Source of the DNA: Amphirosellinia nigrospora
Taxonomy: Eukaryota > Ascomycota > Sordariomycetes > Xylariales > Xylariaceae
Direction of reading: 5' to 3'
NCBI GenBank assembly: GCA_004123355.1
Contig: SCHM01000001.1
Coordinates: forward strand, 12,906,193 to 12,970,192
DNA: 64,000 nt
The notes under the pieces were generated by a model. The model was not told where the DNA came from. It saw only the letters and a list, made by a program, of their open reading frames with translations, and made no database searches. The position numbers and the translations under genes are program-made. Shown in pieces: positions 35,712 to 48,814 of this stretch (within the stretch, counting starts at the first letter, position 1; each line of letters begins with the position of its first letter).

Positions 35712-37541
35712 CTAGCACCAATGGCGCCTCAAAACCTCGTCGGTCAGTATTGAGACCTCAAAAGGGCACGGGTCCTTGGACTCCTCAGCCTTAATTCCAC
35801 CCAGTATCGCTCTGCAATGTTGTTCGAGTTGGGTATCCATCTCGCCAGCGCCTCCGTTATGCCGTTCGTACCAACGAATCGCCGTCTCGAGGGAATAGAC
35901 GGTGACAAGCGAGCCAAAGTTTTGGTATGTGCTCTGGCAAGCACTAGCGCAATTTACGGCAATGTCATTTGCTAGCTTCCGGCATTCTTCATTGATCAGT
36001 ACCGTAGGCGCTCGTCCTTCTCCTGGGCCTCTTGTATCCAACCCCGATACGAGCAGCACTTGAAGATCGTTGGAGCTCTCAAGCAATGAAGTGAGAATTG
36101 GATTATCCAATATCGTCATGTAAAGCTCTAGACGCAAGGTCCAATAGTTGTACATCATCCTTTGCCAGTAGAGCGCATCGGACGTCCACCCACTGTCTGA
36201 TGATAGGTTAGTTGGGTACCCTCGTGCCCTGGCACGGTCAAGGCGATGATGGGAGACTATGTCATTGTTAGGGAACCTGAGGGGTCCGCTGAACCCAATG
36301 ATATTAGAGTCCTTCATCCATATCCTAAGACGCGATAAGAGGCGAAGCATTTTACTAAGTACTTCCGCCGGTCGCCTAGTCTCAACACCGGACTCGCTAC
36401 GAGGCTGTGCTAGATTATCCGCGGACCCTAACAATTCGCACGCCTCTGCCGATAGATCATAGAATTGGTGATATGGGTTCTTCTTGCGGTTTCGAAATGG
36501 ACCGTGCAGCCACATTTGTGACCCGGCGCAAACCGACCGCCGACGGTTGAGCCCTTGCATGATCTAAGAGATGTCGTCAGATATCTAAACCATATGCTTC
36601 GAATATGATGAATCCATCCAGATATGCTTACGAATACCACGCGACAGAATGTAAAAATCTTCAAGTAAGGGTCCGTAGAGACCTTCTCAGGCCCGAGCGC
36701 TTGTAAAAAGGCAGCAATGCCTTTCATATGGGTGAGCCATCCCGGATTGCCCTTACTACCAAACTGGCATAGCTCGAAAACGACGAAAATTGTCGTGACC
36801 ATAAGCGACTGCTGCGGCGAATACGTACTCATGTCGTCCCGCAGCTGTCGAATGGCAGCATTGTAAAGCTGGAGCCCGCTGTCGGCGAGCCGCGGCTGGT
36901 CGTTGACGCACCCGGCCCAGCCGAGCGCGAGCGCAGACATAGCAAGTGGCAAGGCATCGATATCCCGTCCCATGTCTTGGATCTCTCCCAACCAGGCTAA
37001 CGGAGCCTCTTGAGTTTCGGAAACTGGGAGACATAATTCTAGAAATTGGCTGGTGATGCCTTGCACAGCCAACACTAGAGGATTCGGGCGCGAGGGAGGG
37101 ACGCTCTTCTAGCAAGCTGGGCCTGGGCCTGGGCGCGCTTTATTCGCGCTATGGCATGAGGACGCACTGTCTGTCTAGGCCGTTTTTGTCGCGGTGTCAT
37201 CTGCTTGTCGTTTGACGCCTCCTGGCCGTCGACCCAGGTGACGCTCCCTACGGACTGGCTCTTGAATTGAATAATGTTTTGGCAGTGAGAGTCGGGAGCA
37301 TCAACAAAATCACCACTCGTAGAGTGGCGAAAGATAGTGGGTTGCTCATATCCTTCGCATTCTCTCACACTCTTGCGACATTGCCCACAGCTCGGTTTCT
37401 GCTGATCACACTTTGGATAGTGATGGAAGATATTAGCCGGGATCAAATCAAGACATGGTACAAGATATATGTATGATTGATTACCTTGATCTTTTTCCTC
37501 CTACAAGTCTTGCAGCCTTTAGATCGTGGGATACCAACCAT
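35712..37541 (-). CDS. Zn2Cys6 transcription factor
   Basis: A nuclear DNA-binding regulator; targets unknown. The first exon (37541-37485) encodes MVGIPRSKGCKTCRRKKIK and splices to CDQQKPSCGQCRKSVREC in exon 2 (from 37410), giving the full C-x2-C-x6-C-x6-C-x2-C-x6-C zinc cluster only after splicing. Exon 2 runs to 36632 and exon 3 from 36563 to 35712. The body has the fungal regulator helices (SQFLELCLPV, DIDALPLAMSALALGW, DALYWQRMMYNYWTLRLELY). Between the basic segment RIKRAQAQAQLARR and the helix LAVQGITSQF the frame changes near 37,095-37,115 by one base, with no plausible intron, so a consensus error is likely. Total about 560 aa. Confidence 0.88.
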
Positions 37542-38187
37542 GGTGTTGCTTTGTTCGCTTTATCAGCCAGCTATGAATACTCGGGCCCCTACATCATTCA
37601 ACGGCCAGCGGCGCCGTTTGAGTAGGTTAGCTCGTTACGTCACTCTGGGGAGTTATCAACACGGACTAAAAAGATCGTCCATCTGCTGCGAATTTCACCA
37701 TCACCCTATTATCCGAAGGTGCTAACCTTTTGAGTGTAGTGGTAGCGCTCTGTATACTATCTAAATGCAAAGTTGTGCTACGAATAATGGTTCTTCCTCA
37801 TGAATGGGGAAGCTTACCTTAGATCATGACTAATCAGTCGGGATACGGAGAAACAGCTATTAAAGAGGGCACGGACCAACCTGCCACTGTAAACAACTAT
37901 CTGGCATTGCACTAAGGGGTAGGCAGTACAACTCATTCATACAAACAATATCCTCACATCAACAAGGGCCTCAAAGGTTGTAAACGGTCTACGGGTAGAT
38001 TGTTATCTGAGCCGAGCTATATATACTAGTTCACTTCGCAATGCGCCTCCTTTCTTTTTGTATCGTCGCACGATGAAGCGTCCAACCTGTGTCTCAATTA
38101 GAAATTCTAGCGCATCTCGCAGCTAATTACCAAGCAACTATCAACGGCAAATCCAAACCCACTCACGTTAACTAACCAGCCAAAGTA
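37542..38187. other. Intergenic, no gene seen
   Basis: Promoter side of the zinc-cluster factor and 3' flank of the giant gene. No recognisable features. Confidence 0.45.
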
Positions 38188-41100
38188 TCACTCAAAATCC
38201 TCGGGAGTAAGTAGTTGGTTGTCTAACATTTGACCCATGTGAGTCTTATCGATAGTCTCGCAATTTCGACGAATCTTGGTGAACAAGAGCTTGAAAAATT
38301 CAACAGGACTGGCAGGGAGCCCGGAATCGCCGCCTGGCCGACCAGCATGATCCAGGTGAATGAAACCATCGGCGCCGATGACTTCGCCGTCTTTTGCGGG
38401 CTCCCAGGCGAGGCCTAGGAACTTGCAGATGTCGACGTACTCGTCAAATGAGCTCATGTATAGCTGTCCCGCGAACAGATTAAGCTCTGTGATGAACCGA
38501 CGAGGAATTTCCCGGTCTTTCAAAGCTTCGGGAACCGTGTATAGGTCTAGCTGGTCCAGAGACCTGTATTCTAGGTTGGGCCTGGGAGAGTATAAATGGA
38601 GCGCTACGTAACTTGACTTTTGGATCTCTGGGAGTAGCTCATTTGCCTCGTAGGGACTGATGACCATCATCTGGTTAACTTCACCGTCTGGAGTTTCGGA
38701 AGCTGTCAGGACCCATTGAATTGAACGCTGATAGCCGTCAACTTTATCTTCCGAGTTCCCAATCTTGACAGTTCGTGCAAAATCGGTCGAGACACGTAAA
38801 CCCGGGCGGAACTGGGAGACATCAAAGAGAGATGCAGCACTTGTGCCTCGTAGTGATGTAAAAGCATGCATGTACCCGCTCGATTCCTCGACTATCTTTC
38901 CAGTTGTTACGAAGAACCGGACATCTCGATGGACGATATGTTTCTCAGGAATGGCTGGTGGTGGCCTCTCATCTTGTCGCTCCTGCTCAATCTCGGGCGC
39001 GAGCTCTCTTTCTTGCTCTTCGCGAAGGTCAGCGGCCCTTAATCTAAGGTTGTTAAATTGTTGACAGCGGAGCGAAATAGCGTCGTCGGATTCGAAGGTT
39101 GCATCTACAGTATTTTGGTGCTGAAGCGGACGATATCGTTCTTCCAAGGACTTGGCTTCCTCTTCTAGGAAACTTTCCGCAAGTTCTTTCGTTAAGATGT
39201 TTCCTGTTTCGCAGCATTGGGTCCAGGAATTCTTGTGTCTTTCATGTCGTCTGCCTTGTGTTGCCCACAACGGGATAGAATGCTTGGTCTCGTTCCAAGT
39301 CTCCGTAACAGTCCATGCAAGTATGTCAGAGACAGAAAGAGTAGGCTCATCTTCGGACTGATTGCCCGGTAAGCGCTGTTGGATCTTAGAGACTATCTCT
39401 GCGGGACGCAAAAAATAACTGATTGCCCTTCTCCAAGAAGTCTCATTCGCATACATGCTTGTACCATGCGGTCCTTTGTCAGGCTGGCTCCCAACGTAAC
39501 GGCAGCACGATAATTTCGAGGTAATTTCAACTCGGTGCCCCTCGTATGAGCTTGGTCTAGGAATACTAGACAGAGGTCGAGCTGGTTGATATATGGTGAG
39601 ACCTGCAGCGGCTCAATGCGCCCCTGGTGATCAACAACCGATAACTCATCGTGTTCGTTGAAGAAAACTGCCGCTTTTGTACCTTCCGAGCTTCGAAAGC
39701 TGGATAGCCACTCTTGTGCTACCCCAAGATTATCGAGTTCTAATACCTGTGCGCCGACGTCGAGGATCACTCGTACCGGTGGATCCATTCCGATGACCAT
39801 ATCAAGGAGCATCTTCGCATCTGAAACTTCCTGTTTCTCACTAGACGGCAGTAATGCCACTGAATTCTCTGGCTGAAGCAGGTGCTCCAATACCAGGGCG
39901 TTCGTATGTTGCTGTTTGGGAAGGTCTAGCTGACTGACAGTTAGAGGGAGAACAGCACGCGAGTCGTTCGTGCCGCTGAACCCTGTGGTTGGGAGCTTCT
40001 TGATTTTACCGATATCCCAACCCGATGTGGACAATTTAGATGGGAATTCCTTCATCTCTTTCGGAAAGACGCTCTTGGAAAGATAGTAGTTAATTGCGCC
40101 TTGTGAGAAGCGGAAATGTGGGAATATCTCTTCCTCACATATCGATCGATCATCCAGGTTGATGCCACGAATCTGTTTGAACTCGGTAGATAGCTTCGGA
40201 GCCCCTCGGACCCAAACTTGGAATTCGGCATCGGCTTGATCCGAATTTAGCAGATGTCTAAATGCCCAGTCGATTTCCTCGTTGCGAAGGCCGCCATAGT
40301 AGTAACTCAACTGTGTTAACACAATAACTACTTCAGGGTGGCTGAACTCGGAACGCGATGTTGGGCTGTCTTTGGCACGGAAAGGTAGCGCAAGCTTGGT
40401 CTCCGGCCTTCTGCTCAGGTCGAGGCCGTAATCAACCCTCCATCGCTTCTGCCCAAAACAGAAGCTCAGGATTCCCCAGCTAAAAGACCACGTAACAAGA
40501 GTAGTGCTTCACGCGATTTGGCCCAGAATCCTGTTGGATTATCTTCCTCTACCATGTCGATAACGGCAGGAGATGGCTGCAAATCGGTGATATAGCTGAG
40601 AACAGCCTGACGAAACTTTCTTTGTTGTCGCACGATCGGAAACCCTCTTAAACCTTTCTCGCATACTTCCTCCGCGATTCGTACGAGAACTTGGTGTTGT
40701 GCGTCAGCACGCAGAATGCGAGTACGTGGAAAGCCCCCGTTAGGTGATAGTGCATTTCGATCGAGGATGGAAATTCACCTTTCACTTGGGGTGCTATCTT
40801 CTCAAAAACTTCGAGAATATGCTGAACAAATACCCAGCGTTCTGGGCTCCACTGAATGGGTTGCTGTAAACCCATTGTGTATAGTAATTCGAATTTGACG
40901 CTGAAGTTCTCATCGCTTTCGTCAACGATATCACGAGCATAAGTATCTAAATAGCCGAGGGTTTGAGTCAATATCTGACTGGTCTCTGACTTCCCCGAGA
41001 TGCACGATTCAATACCCATCAGCATAAAGGACAGGATGTTCTCCGGTTGGGTTAGCAGGATACCGCCGGACTGCATACATTCTTCTAGTACGTGTCTAAT

Positions 41101-44100
41101 AACTCGTGCGCTATCTTCATCCACGTTGACCGCGCGCGAGAATGGTAGATGATAGATCTGTCGGTCCAAAAGGCCACCGAGTTTGGCAACTAGCATTTGG
41201 AGCATTTGCTTGGACTGCGGCTTTGCTACAACCACCTCGCTAGCCGAGTGGTATCAGCAAGGGAAGCTGCAACTATTGGGACGATAACGGAAGACTTTCC
41301 TTCTCCCATGTTGAGTTGCATAACCGCATTGTTATCAGAAGGGGCTTCCTCATTTCGCAAGCGATTTGCTCTTGAACTTCTCTTATCAGTATCCCATTCT
41401 CCATTTCGATTAACAAGGACTCTGGGTACTTATAAGGATCCCAGTTTTGATGTCCGCGATTTCGGAGTTCCTTTATCAGAGAAGCAGGGCTTTCGACTAC
41501 ATCAAGAAGTCGATCCGCGCGCTGGAGCTGCGTGAGCGCCAGACCGTAGTCAATGAGACACTTCTTCCAGTCCTCTCCGAGACCTTCCCATCTCTTTCTA
41601 GAGAGATGCTGCAAGAAGAATGTTTGGCATGGTTGTGGGAAATGCTGAAGCAATACTGACTCTACATTTCCGTCATCAATGCGTAGCCTCTCACGTATCG
41701 GTTTCGTAGCCGCATCTTTTATCGCAGAATATGCTTGGTCCACGATATCTTTCCATGAATTTCGTCGGTTAACAAGGTCATCTGGGTCAAGCTTGATATC
41801 GTATTGAGACTGAAGCTCATCTAAAGCCGACAAGCTGCGCCCTAGACTTTCCATATAGTCAACTTCATATGGAGAATTGGCAATCTTGTCGAGTCGCGTG
41901 AATAAGCCAGGAAGCAGTGACGTGCCCTTTCCACGTCTTTCTTCGACCTTAAGCTCAGGCATTTCTGGCTTTGTCGTAACAGCTTGCAATGGAGCTGGAC
42001 CGGAAAAGAGATCGTCGCTACTGACAAAGCCGGAAGCCCTTTCCGCGGTGGGCTTTGCAGGTACAGGCACGCGCACTACCGCGTCTAATGTTCCCGAACA
42101 CCTGGGAACATACTTGACGACCTCACACAGATATTTTTCCAGGCGCAAGTTGTTGTATAATGTCTGAAACAACCTCCTTAAAGACAACATAGCCTCACTG
42201 ACGTTGATATATTCCTCTAAAGAGGAGGAAGTCATTTGGGAAATCGGACTCGGGCTCTCCCTCGGCCACTGTTCAGAATTTCCCTGACAAGATTATCCAC
42301 CCTGCCAGCTTTGTTTACTCTGAAAGTGCGTTCTCTTCGGTTTTGACATTCCCAGTCTTTTTCCCCCGGTTCTTTCTCGAGCCCGGCGGCCGGGGTGTTT
42401 ACAAAGTCATGCGTCGAACGAAGCACCTTTTCCTGCACATCCTCCTCTAGCAATACAAGTCCATCAGATAAGACAAAGGTTTGGATATCTGGGACTTCAA
42501 TAGTGTTCATTGAAGGGCAAAGAAAGAATGAGGCTAAGACTTGGAGTACTATCATGTCCGAGTCCTCGGCGAATGACAATGTAGCTAACCACATCATGAA
42601 GCGGTATTTATCAAGTCGATGATCTTCAGCTTTGAGCGCTCTGAGGCGAGTCAAGAATTGTTCGGCGATAGTTTGAGACGACTCAGTTAGAAACGTAGCA
42701 TCGTACCGAAAGCTGTCGGCACAAGATGGCGGACTGGACATGAGAGTTTTGCGAGTATTTCCTAAGGAATTCCCAAACATGGCGTCCTCTGTCACTTTTC
42801 ATCGGGTATCGTGGGTTTGGTACACCCCGGAAAACCATGGTTGATAGAGAAAGGGCCTGTATGGCCGCGCTTGAGTTTTGCACACGGTCGCGAGGTTCAT
42901 AAACCTCGTCGTGCTTTTTGGTAAAACTTTCCGCTCCGAAATCCCAGGCTCGAACAACGGCTGAGCGTATTCTCTCTCGTTGTAAGAGGGTGTTATTGAC
43001 TTGAGGAGGGTCGGAAACTCTATACGGTTCTCGGGGTTAAACAGGTAGGACTTCTGGAAGTGCGCGAAGAGGGATTCAACAGTTCCACTGTACTCAATAT
43101 GCTGAGCTAGGAAACCCAAATGCGATGACCAATGTACAGTCTCCATGTCCTGGAGGTGTTTAGGATAGTATTCACGCTGTGGGGTGAGTTTCGCAATGTT
43201 CGCAAGAAGATTGGCATCTTCTTGAGTCAGACTTGGGAATGATCGAACAGCAGCGGATCGCAATATTGACAACGCTGCATTGGTTCCTGTCGATCCAGTA
43301 AGGGGGTCCGGTAAGCAGAATGATGTTAATCCATGAAGATACGCGAGGGTCAGTTTGCTGGTCAGGGTCCATTGTCGATCCTACCAAGCTGTCGGTCAAT
43401 CTCGTACACATGCGTTTTTGTCGAAGAATTTCTGTCTATTGTGACGCGCATATGATCCTCGTCCTGGCGATGTGATATCTCTCCATTCGGTATGATGACC
43501 TTATCCCTGGAAGTAGCCGTGTGGCTCTTTAGAACTAATCTGGTTCCGAGTCCTACGAGTGTATCAATCTTCTGGCTCTCATGGACGGACATGCCTCGAT
43601 GCTGGTGAGATAAAATTAATGTGCCTCCGACTGGAGCAGAGAATTCGAGTTGGATTCTTGGCAAGTCGATCTCCAAGTTGGATGTGTTGTGGTCGAGAAT
43701 AACATGAATATAAGATGCATCCTCTAAGGCCTTGAAAATGTCGGAAAACCTCGTTGCCGTCGAGCTCTGGATATTTACCAAAGACTTCCTTCCCTTATTC
43801 AAATACCAAAGCTTCGATTCGCCAACTCGGCACAATTTCCAATTCTCGCTCGAAGAAATCCATATGCGATTGCGTGGCCGAAATTCGACATGGTCTTCTG
43901 CGACATTGTACCAGTGAATAAAGTCATCTACAAACGAGGTCGGAAACTGGTTGTGGAATAAGGAGGCTGGCAAAAGCTCAAGAACTAAGTCTTGAGTTGA
44001 TGCTTGCACTTGAAGGCAATCGCTAAGATTGAAATGCAAATTATGGCCTGCAAACGTTTGCTTTCCAGAAAAGCGCATTCCTCTCACCGAAGACGGCATC

Positions 44101-47100
44101 ACTTCTATTGTAGACTTGCCAAACAAGCTTTGGTAAGCCGGATTCTGCTCATACTCTTTTGGCAACCTGTTTAGGGGTACGCCATTGACGAGGAGCTCGC
44201 CAGTCAGCACACTGAACTGGACAGCCAAGGCGTTCCCATCCCCTTCTGATGCTGATTTGCTATTCATCCAATGATTGTATGGCGCCTGTGAAGCATGCCA
44301 CTGTCCAACAGGTTGGTAAACAGCCCATGAAGTCTTAATCGCATCGTCAAGAGCAGGGCTTCGTCCCAATCCAATCAGCTCAGCCAAAATGGGGAAACTT
44401 CGAAGAGACAGTCGCTTCCAACGGTGGTAGAGGAGAGCAGTGAGGGAATGTGACTCATCCGTGAACGTATGTTGGCTTTCCTGTACGATAATATTCGACC
44501 GAATTAAGATCATAGCTTGTTTAGGCACAGAGAGAACTTTGCGCATGTTAAGGGCATCCATATTGAATGAATCAGCACAAATAAGAGCAATTACAGCAGA
44601 CTTTAAAATAAAATCGCCTCGCGCCCGGTGCTCTGTAGAGTTTTGGATTTTCTGCTTGAGCATCTCAATCCACCTGATGCTTATTTCCCTAGCTTTGGAT
44701 AGTAGCTCCAACGAAGATTGCTGAATGCTAGGGGTTGAAGACAACGAAAGCAAACGATTTGCGATTGATATCAAAGCACTTAACGCAGGATACGAGTGCC
44801 AGTTTCGGGAGACCCTGTCACAAGCAGCGGAAACGTTGCTAAGGAGAGCAGTAGAGAATCTTTCATCATTCAGAATGCTGTGTGTTTCTCTGAGCATATT
44901 GCTGCCGTCCGTCTGCCCGGCTTGTAGGATGCACTGAAATACTATGAGCGTCGTGTCTTCTTTTCCGAAATCGACTGAAGGAGATGCCAGCTCTTTTAAA
45001 ACATTGTGCCACCTGATTTTACTCCCAGCTCGGAGCGAAGCCATAGCCTTATACTCTTCCAGGGAAAGTACCAGGGGGCATTTGGATTGACTAGCTATAA
45101 CCGTGTTCGAAAATCTAGTAGGCTGGACTGTGTCGTCTAAGAACTGCTGCAACTGTTGTGAATCTACCGACAACCGGAACGTGCAATTACGCATGACATA
45201 ATCAGTCACTGTAAAGCTATGAACGTAGCAGTCTTGTGAATTATCGAAGTACTCAAACACAGCCCCATTCTCGACGCAAACATCTTTAACAGAGGCAGTG
45301 GCGACTTTTTTCATCTTCCTGTGAGTGTGTAGATGAGGTTTGATTTCGGATAGCAGCGATATTCGTCGTTTCGTGTTGTACCCTACAGGAGATTCAAGCC
45401 TTTTATGTGCGCAGGAGTGAAACGGCATTCAGGCCTGCGTTGCCACTCGTATTCGAGCCCCAAAACGTCTGTCAACACAAACAAGTTGAATCTCGCCAAG
45501 AACCAAAACTGGATGGAACATAGATTTCAAACACGACTGTTTTAGCCTGATTTTATCTTTAGGGAGTGGCCACTCATGCAACATGATTTCTAGAGAGTCC
45601 ATGTCACGTTTGTGAGAACACCTTTCGCACCAGCTCGAGTGCCGCTTGTTATAAACCCCAGTACGGCGATTGAAATACTCGGCGTACTCGCACTTCAACC
45701 GATTGTATTCTGCGTTATGCTGCCTGTATCTCTTTCTTCTGTTCCAACTCTGTGCACTTTTCATCTTTGGACACTTCAGCACGTTCTTCGATGTCAGAAC
45801 GTAGCTTCTGCTGCTCTTTGGACTGGTTGAAGTATCGGACCGCAAAAGAATCTTTGTTTCCGTAGGAGCTAAAAACATAGTTTGATGGGAAGTTGGCTTG
45901 AGATCGGTGTTTGAGGTATTGCTCGATTGACTGCAGTCTTCCATCTGCCACCTTTTGGCCAGTATCAACTTTTGTAGTATTTCTGGCGGGAAGCCGGGCG
46001 CGTAGTGTGCCAAGAGGTCATAACAGTTGACTGCGACCTTGTCCAAAGCAACCCATAGGTGTACTATCGTCAAGAACATCATTGAGATTGCTTCGGGGTT
46101 GCCTTCGTATTCAGGAAGAGCGCACTTATGGTAAGACTCTATAACCAGTCCCAGCTCCTCGCAGGCCTGTTCTTTACTCAGGTTAGTTGCCAGCCAGCTA
46201 TCCAGCTCCAACTCGACCCAAGACTCTAACTTGAATAGTTTGAAAGCCATTGGGGTTGTGCTTGGAAATCCCTCGAAAGATGAATTGATTGGCCATGTAA
46301 ACTCAGGCAAAGGACAGCTAGTATGCAATTCACCTGCTGGAGTGTAGTGCTCTCTCCAGCAATAGCTTCAAGGTATTCATCTAGTCTCTCGAGACGCATG
46401 GATATGTCTTGACGGGCAGTCAAACCCTTTAAGTCGTCAAAATTGTGGCACATGGCAATTGGATTGAATATCAGTCCATATTTCTTCAAGTTTAGTACCA
46501 GCGCTGGACAAGACATCGTCAACAAACTGTAGGACGACTGTGCGGCCCCGAATCCCAAGCTTGAGACGCTGACGGGTTACCTTAGCTTTTATGGTCCAGA
46601 TGAGATCAGCCGAGATTTTATACTCCTGGGCCTTTTGGAGTATATATGCCTTGAAAAAAAGCATGTAGGTTTTGTAGGCGTGTTCTTTTACCCACTCGTT
46701 ATCTTGACGTGAAAAGAAAAGTTGAAGAACGACACGAATGAGTAGCCATAAACTAGATCTATGCCACGGTGACCGAGCACTTTTCCACATAATATCTTGT
46801 TTAGTGCTCTTGAGTATAGAGGAGACTTCAACCATCTCGCCGACAGATCGCAAGTAGGCGGCGAAAAGTTCGGTGACCATTTTGGGTGCGTAGTATCTCG
46901 GTCTTCTTCATGCATTTGGTGAGTCTTTATGACGGTTGGGTTCGTTTTATAGGCTGGTTGATCAGCCATTTTGGCTAACGTATGTGTGACAGTTTGCAGA
47001 AAGTTGGATTTTGGATTTCGTTTCTCGGTACTGCAATAGCACAGCCAGGGAAGGTGCGCTTTAATCGCCCTGCATTGCTCATGACTGCTGGTTTCGAGGC

Positions 47101-47569
47101 GAGAGCTCAAACAACCAAGAGAATCGTGTCGTCGACGTGTTAGCAGCTAAGCTGATTATGACTCCGGCATTCTGGGCATGCACATATAGGGGAATTGGAG
47201 CAACTAAATAAGATGAAGCAATGTTAGCGGATCACATAGAGCCTCATGATCGGAGATTGCTCACTGTTTTCTAAATCTGGTTGAGGAGTCTTGTAGTGCC
47301 TTCTCGTTAATTAAAGCCGATTCATCGTCCTTGCCGTAGATGTCCGCTAGGTTGCGTAGCATAGTAGAGGCAAGTTGCATTGCCATTTGTTCGGCCGGTT
47401 CAGTGGAGTTAGATTGACTCCCTTGGAGAATTTCGTGAAAGGAGTTGAAGGCTTCAAGGACGTGGTGAAGGAGCCACTTCTCATTCGAGGGGCTGTAGTC
47501 ATCCTCCTGCGGAAGTTGTGGAGGAAAGATAACGTGATTGATGATGTACTCCATTGCTTCGAGCGGCAT
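38188..47569 (-). CDS. Giant DUF6606/DUF3638/DUF3645 protein, many frame breaks
   Basis: One very large gene of about 3,100 codons, the usual size of this fungal family. Databases often label it ubiquitinyl-hydrolase-like, but its activity is essentially unproven. The DUF6606 N-terminus is MPLEAMEYIINHVIFPPQLP, followed after an intron by YVHAQNAGVIIS, KMADQP and DEDRDTTHPKM-like motifs. DUF3638 is marked by MQLNMGEGKSSVIVP (about 41,320-41,270), a P-loop-like nucleotide-binding motif. DUF3645 is marked by KRWRVDYGLD and RAKDSPTSRSEFSHP (about 40,440-40,340). The frame slips at many points, for example near 47,085, 46,895, 45,500, 43,372, 42,236, 41,357, 41,228, 40,475 and at an A run at 39410-39415; each checked slip is a one-base loss or similar, with conserved sequence continuing. 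A 688-codon stretch (45,428-43,362) is uninterrupted. The Met at 47605 is an alternative start. Confidence 0.85.
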
Positions 47570-48814
47570 TTGGCCATCTTGGCCATGACACGGAGCTGGC
47601 ACCATCTGGACGTTGTGTTTGGGGCGAATAATGAAGTGGGCGTCTGATGCTGGGCTTGAAGCTGAACAAATAATTATATTGGGAAAATAAAAAGGAAGGA
47701 GGTAACAATGAGAGACAAAAACTTGATGAGCTCGTTTCAGGTGAAGGTATATTACTGACAGCCTGGAGGTCGATATGAGCGCATGTCTATCACTCTGGAA
47801 GATAAGTGCACAAAGTGGGTGACCGAGAAAGTGTTGAAACGCAGGTAGCAGAGACAAGAAATAGCGGTAAGGAAGATTAGGTAGCGAGGCAACTACCTAG
47901 GGAAGGGGCAAATGCTCGAGTTGGGCAACAACTCTCTATCTACATAGGTACTTCTTAATGAAAAGAAAATGTTGGGTGGCGTACATGTAAACTAGTGGGT
48001 ATGTGTGATATTGTGTGCCTATTGGGTTCAGGTACAGCCACCTATCTACTCTATGTCTACATCTATGTCTACACTGCATATAAATTCTCGCCAGTCTAAG
48101 CATGTGGCCTTCATAGATATTACCCTATACTCTAATGACACTGAATTGATGCTATCAAGCTTTATTTTGGATGTGTGCCTGGAAGTATGATAACTATCGA
48201 TGTGAGACCTAACGATAGCTTATATTCTGATGGATGTTGATAAACTAATTCTACCTACAAGCCTCTTTCATGTACGTTTGATGAACTGTAGGCGAGGTCT
48301 TGGGCAACAACTAAAAACAATTCTAGGCTACCTAAGGTACTACAAGTTCGCTATATCTCTGCAGTGAACCTTTACTTGAGCCCATAGCAAGGCACCTCCA
48401 CCTCAATTTACTTGGGTACATTTATAATATGAGATTTTTAACGTGACTGGCTCATGACGGACGTTTATCACATATCTTGAAGGACAGTGATCTGTGATAC
48501 CTTACATTGTCACCAGAAATTTACACACGGTTGTCGGGACTTCATCCAGCCCACTGCCCCACTCCCCACTCTCCGTTCCCGGCAATTTCGCCAGCATAAT
48601 GCCCGCAACGACCCGCTGCACCTTGCGACCCCACTTCCCGCGAACGCGACTGACGAAAACTAATTCGAATGACGCGCCACGGAACTTGACGCTGGCTTTC
48701 ATGCGCCATTGAGGTCTCGGGTTCTATCTAAACGCATCGATACATCATCAACACTTGACGTAGTTGCCAGGTATATCACTCGATCCGCAGTGCACAAGGT
48801 CTTTGTTTCTAGTC
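47570..48814. promoter_or_regulatory. Divergent intergenic region
   Basis: Shared upstream region of the giant gene (-) and the HIRIP3-like gene (+). It carries ACCTAGG and CTAAGGTACTAC motifs at about 47,895 and 48,335. Minor frames have no motif. Confidence 0.45.

Noticed and set aside
42799-45431. In-frame TGA codons in the giant gene suggesting stop-codon readthrough or recoding
   Set aside because: Around 45,430-45,560 the family-like sequence (ECRFTPAHIK, VLGLEYEW) lies in another frame, so that TGA belongs to a stretch between two compensating shifts. The one at 42,799 is probably the same.
33052-47569. RING/IBR-like ligase and the giant DUF3638 protein as a linked ubiquitin system
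   Set aside because: They are separated by an unrelated zinc-cluster factor and more than 3.6 kb, and the ubiquitin link of DUF3638 proteins rests on automated annotation only.
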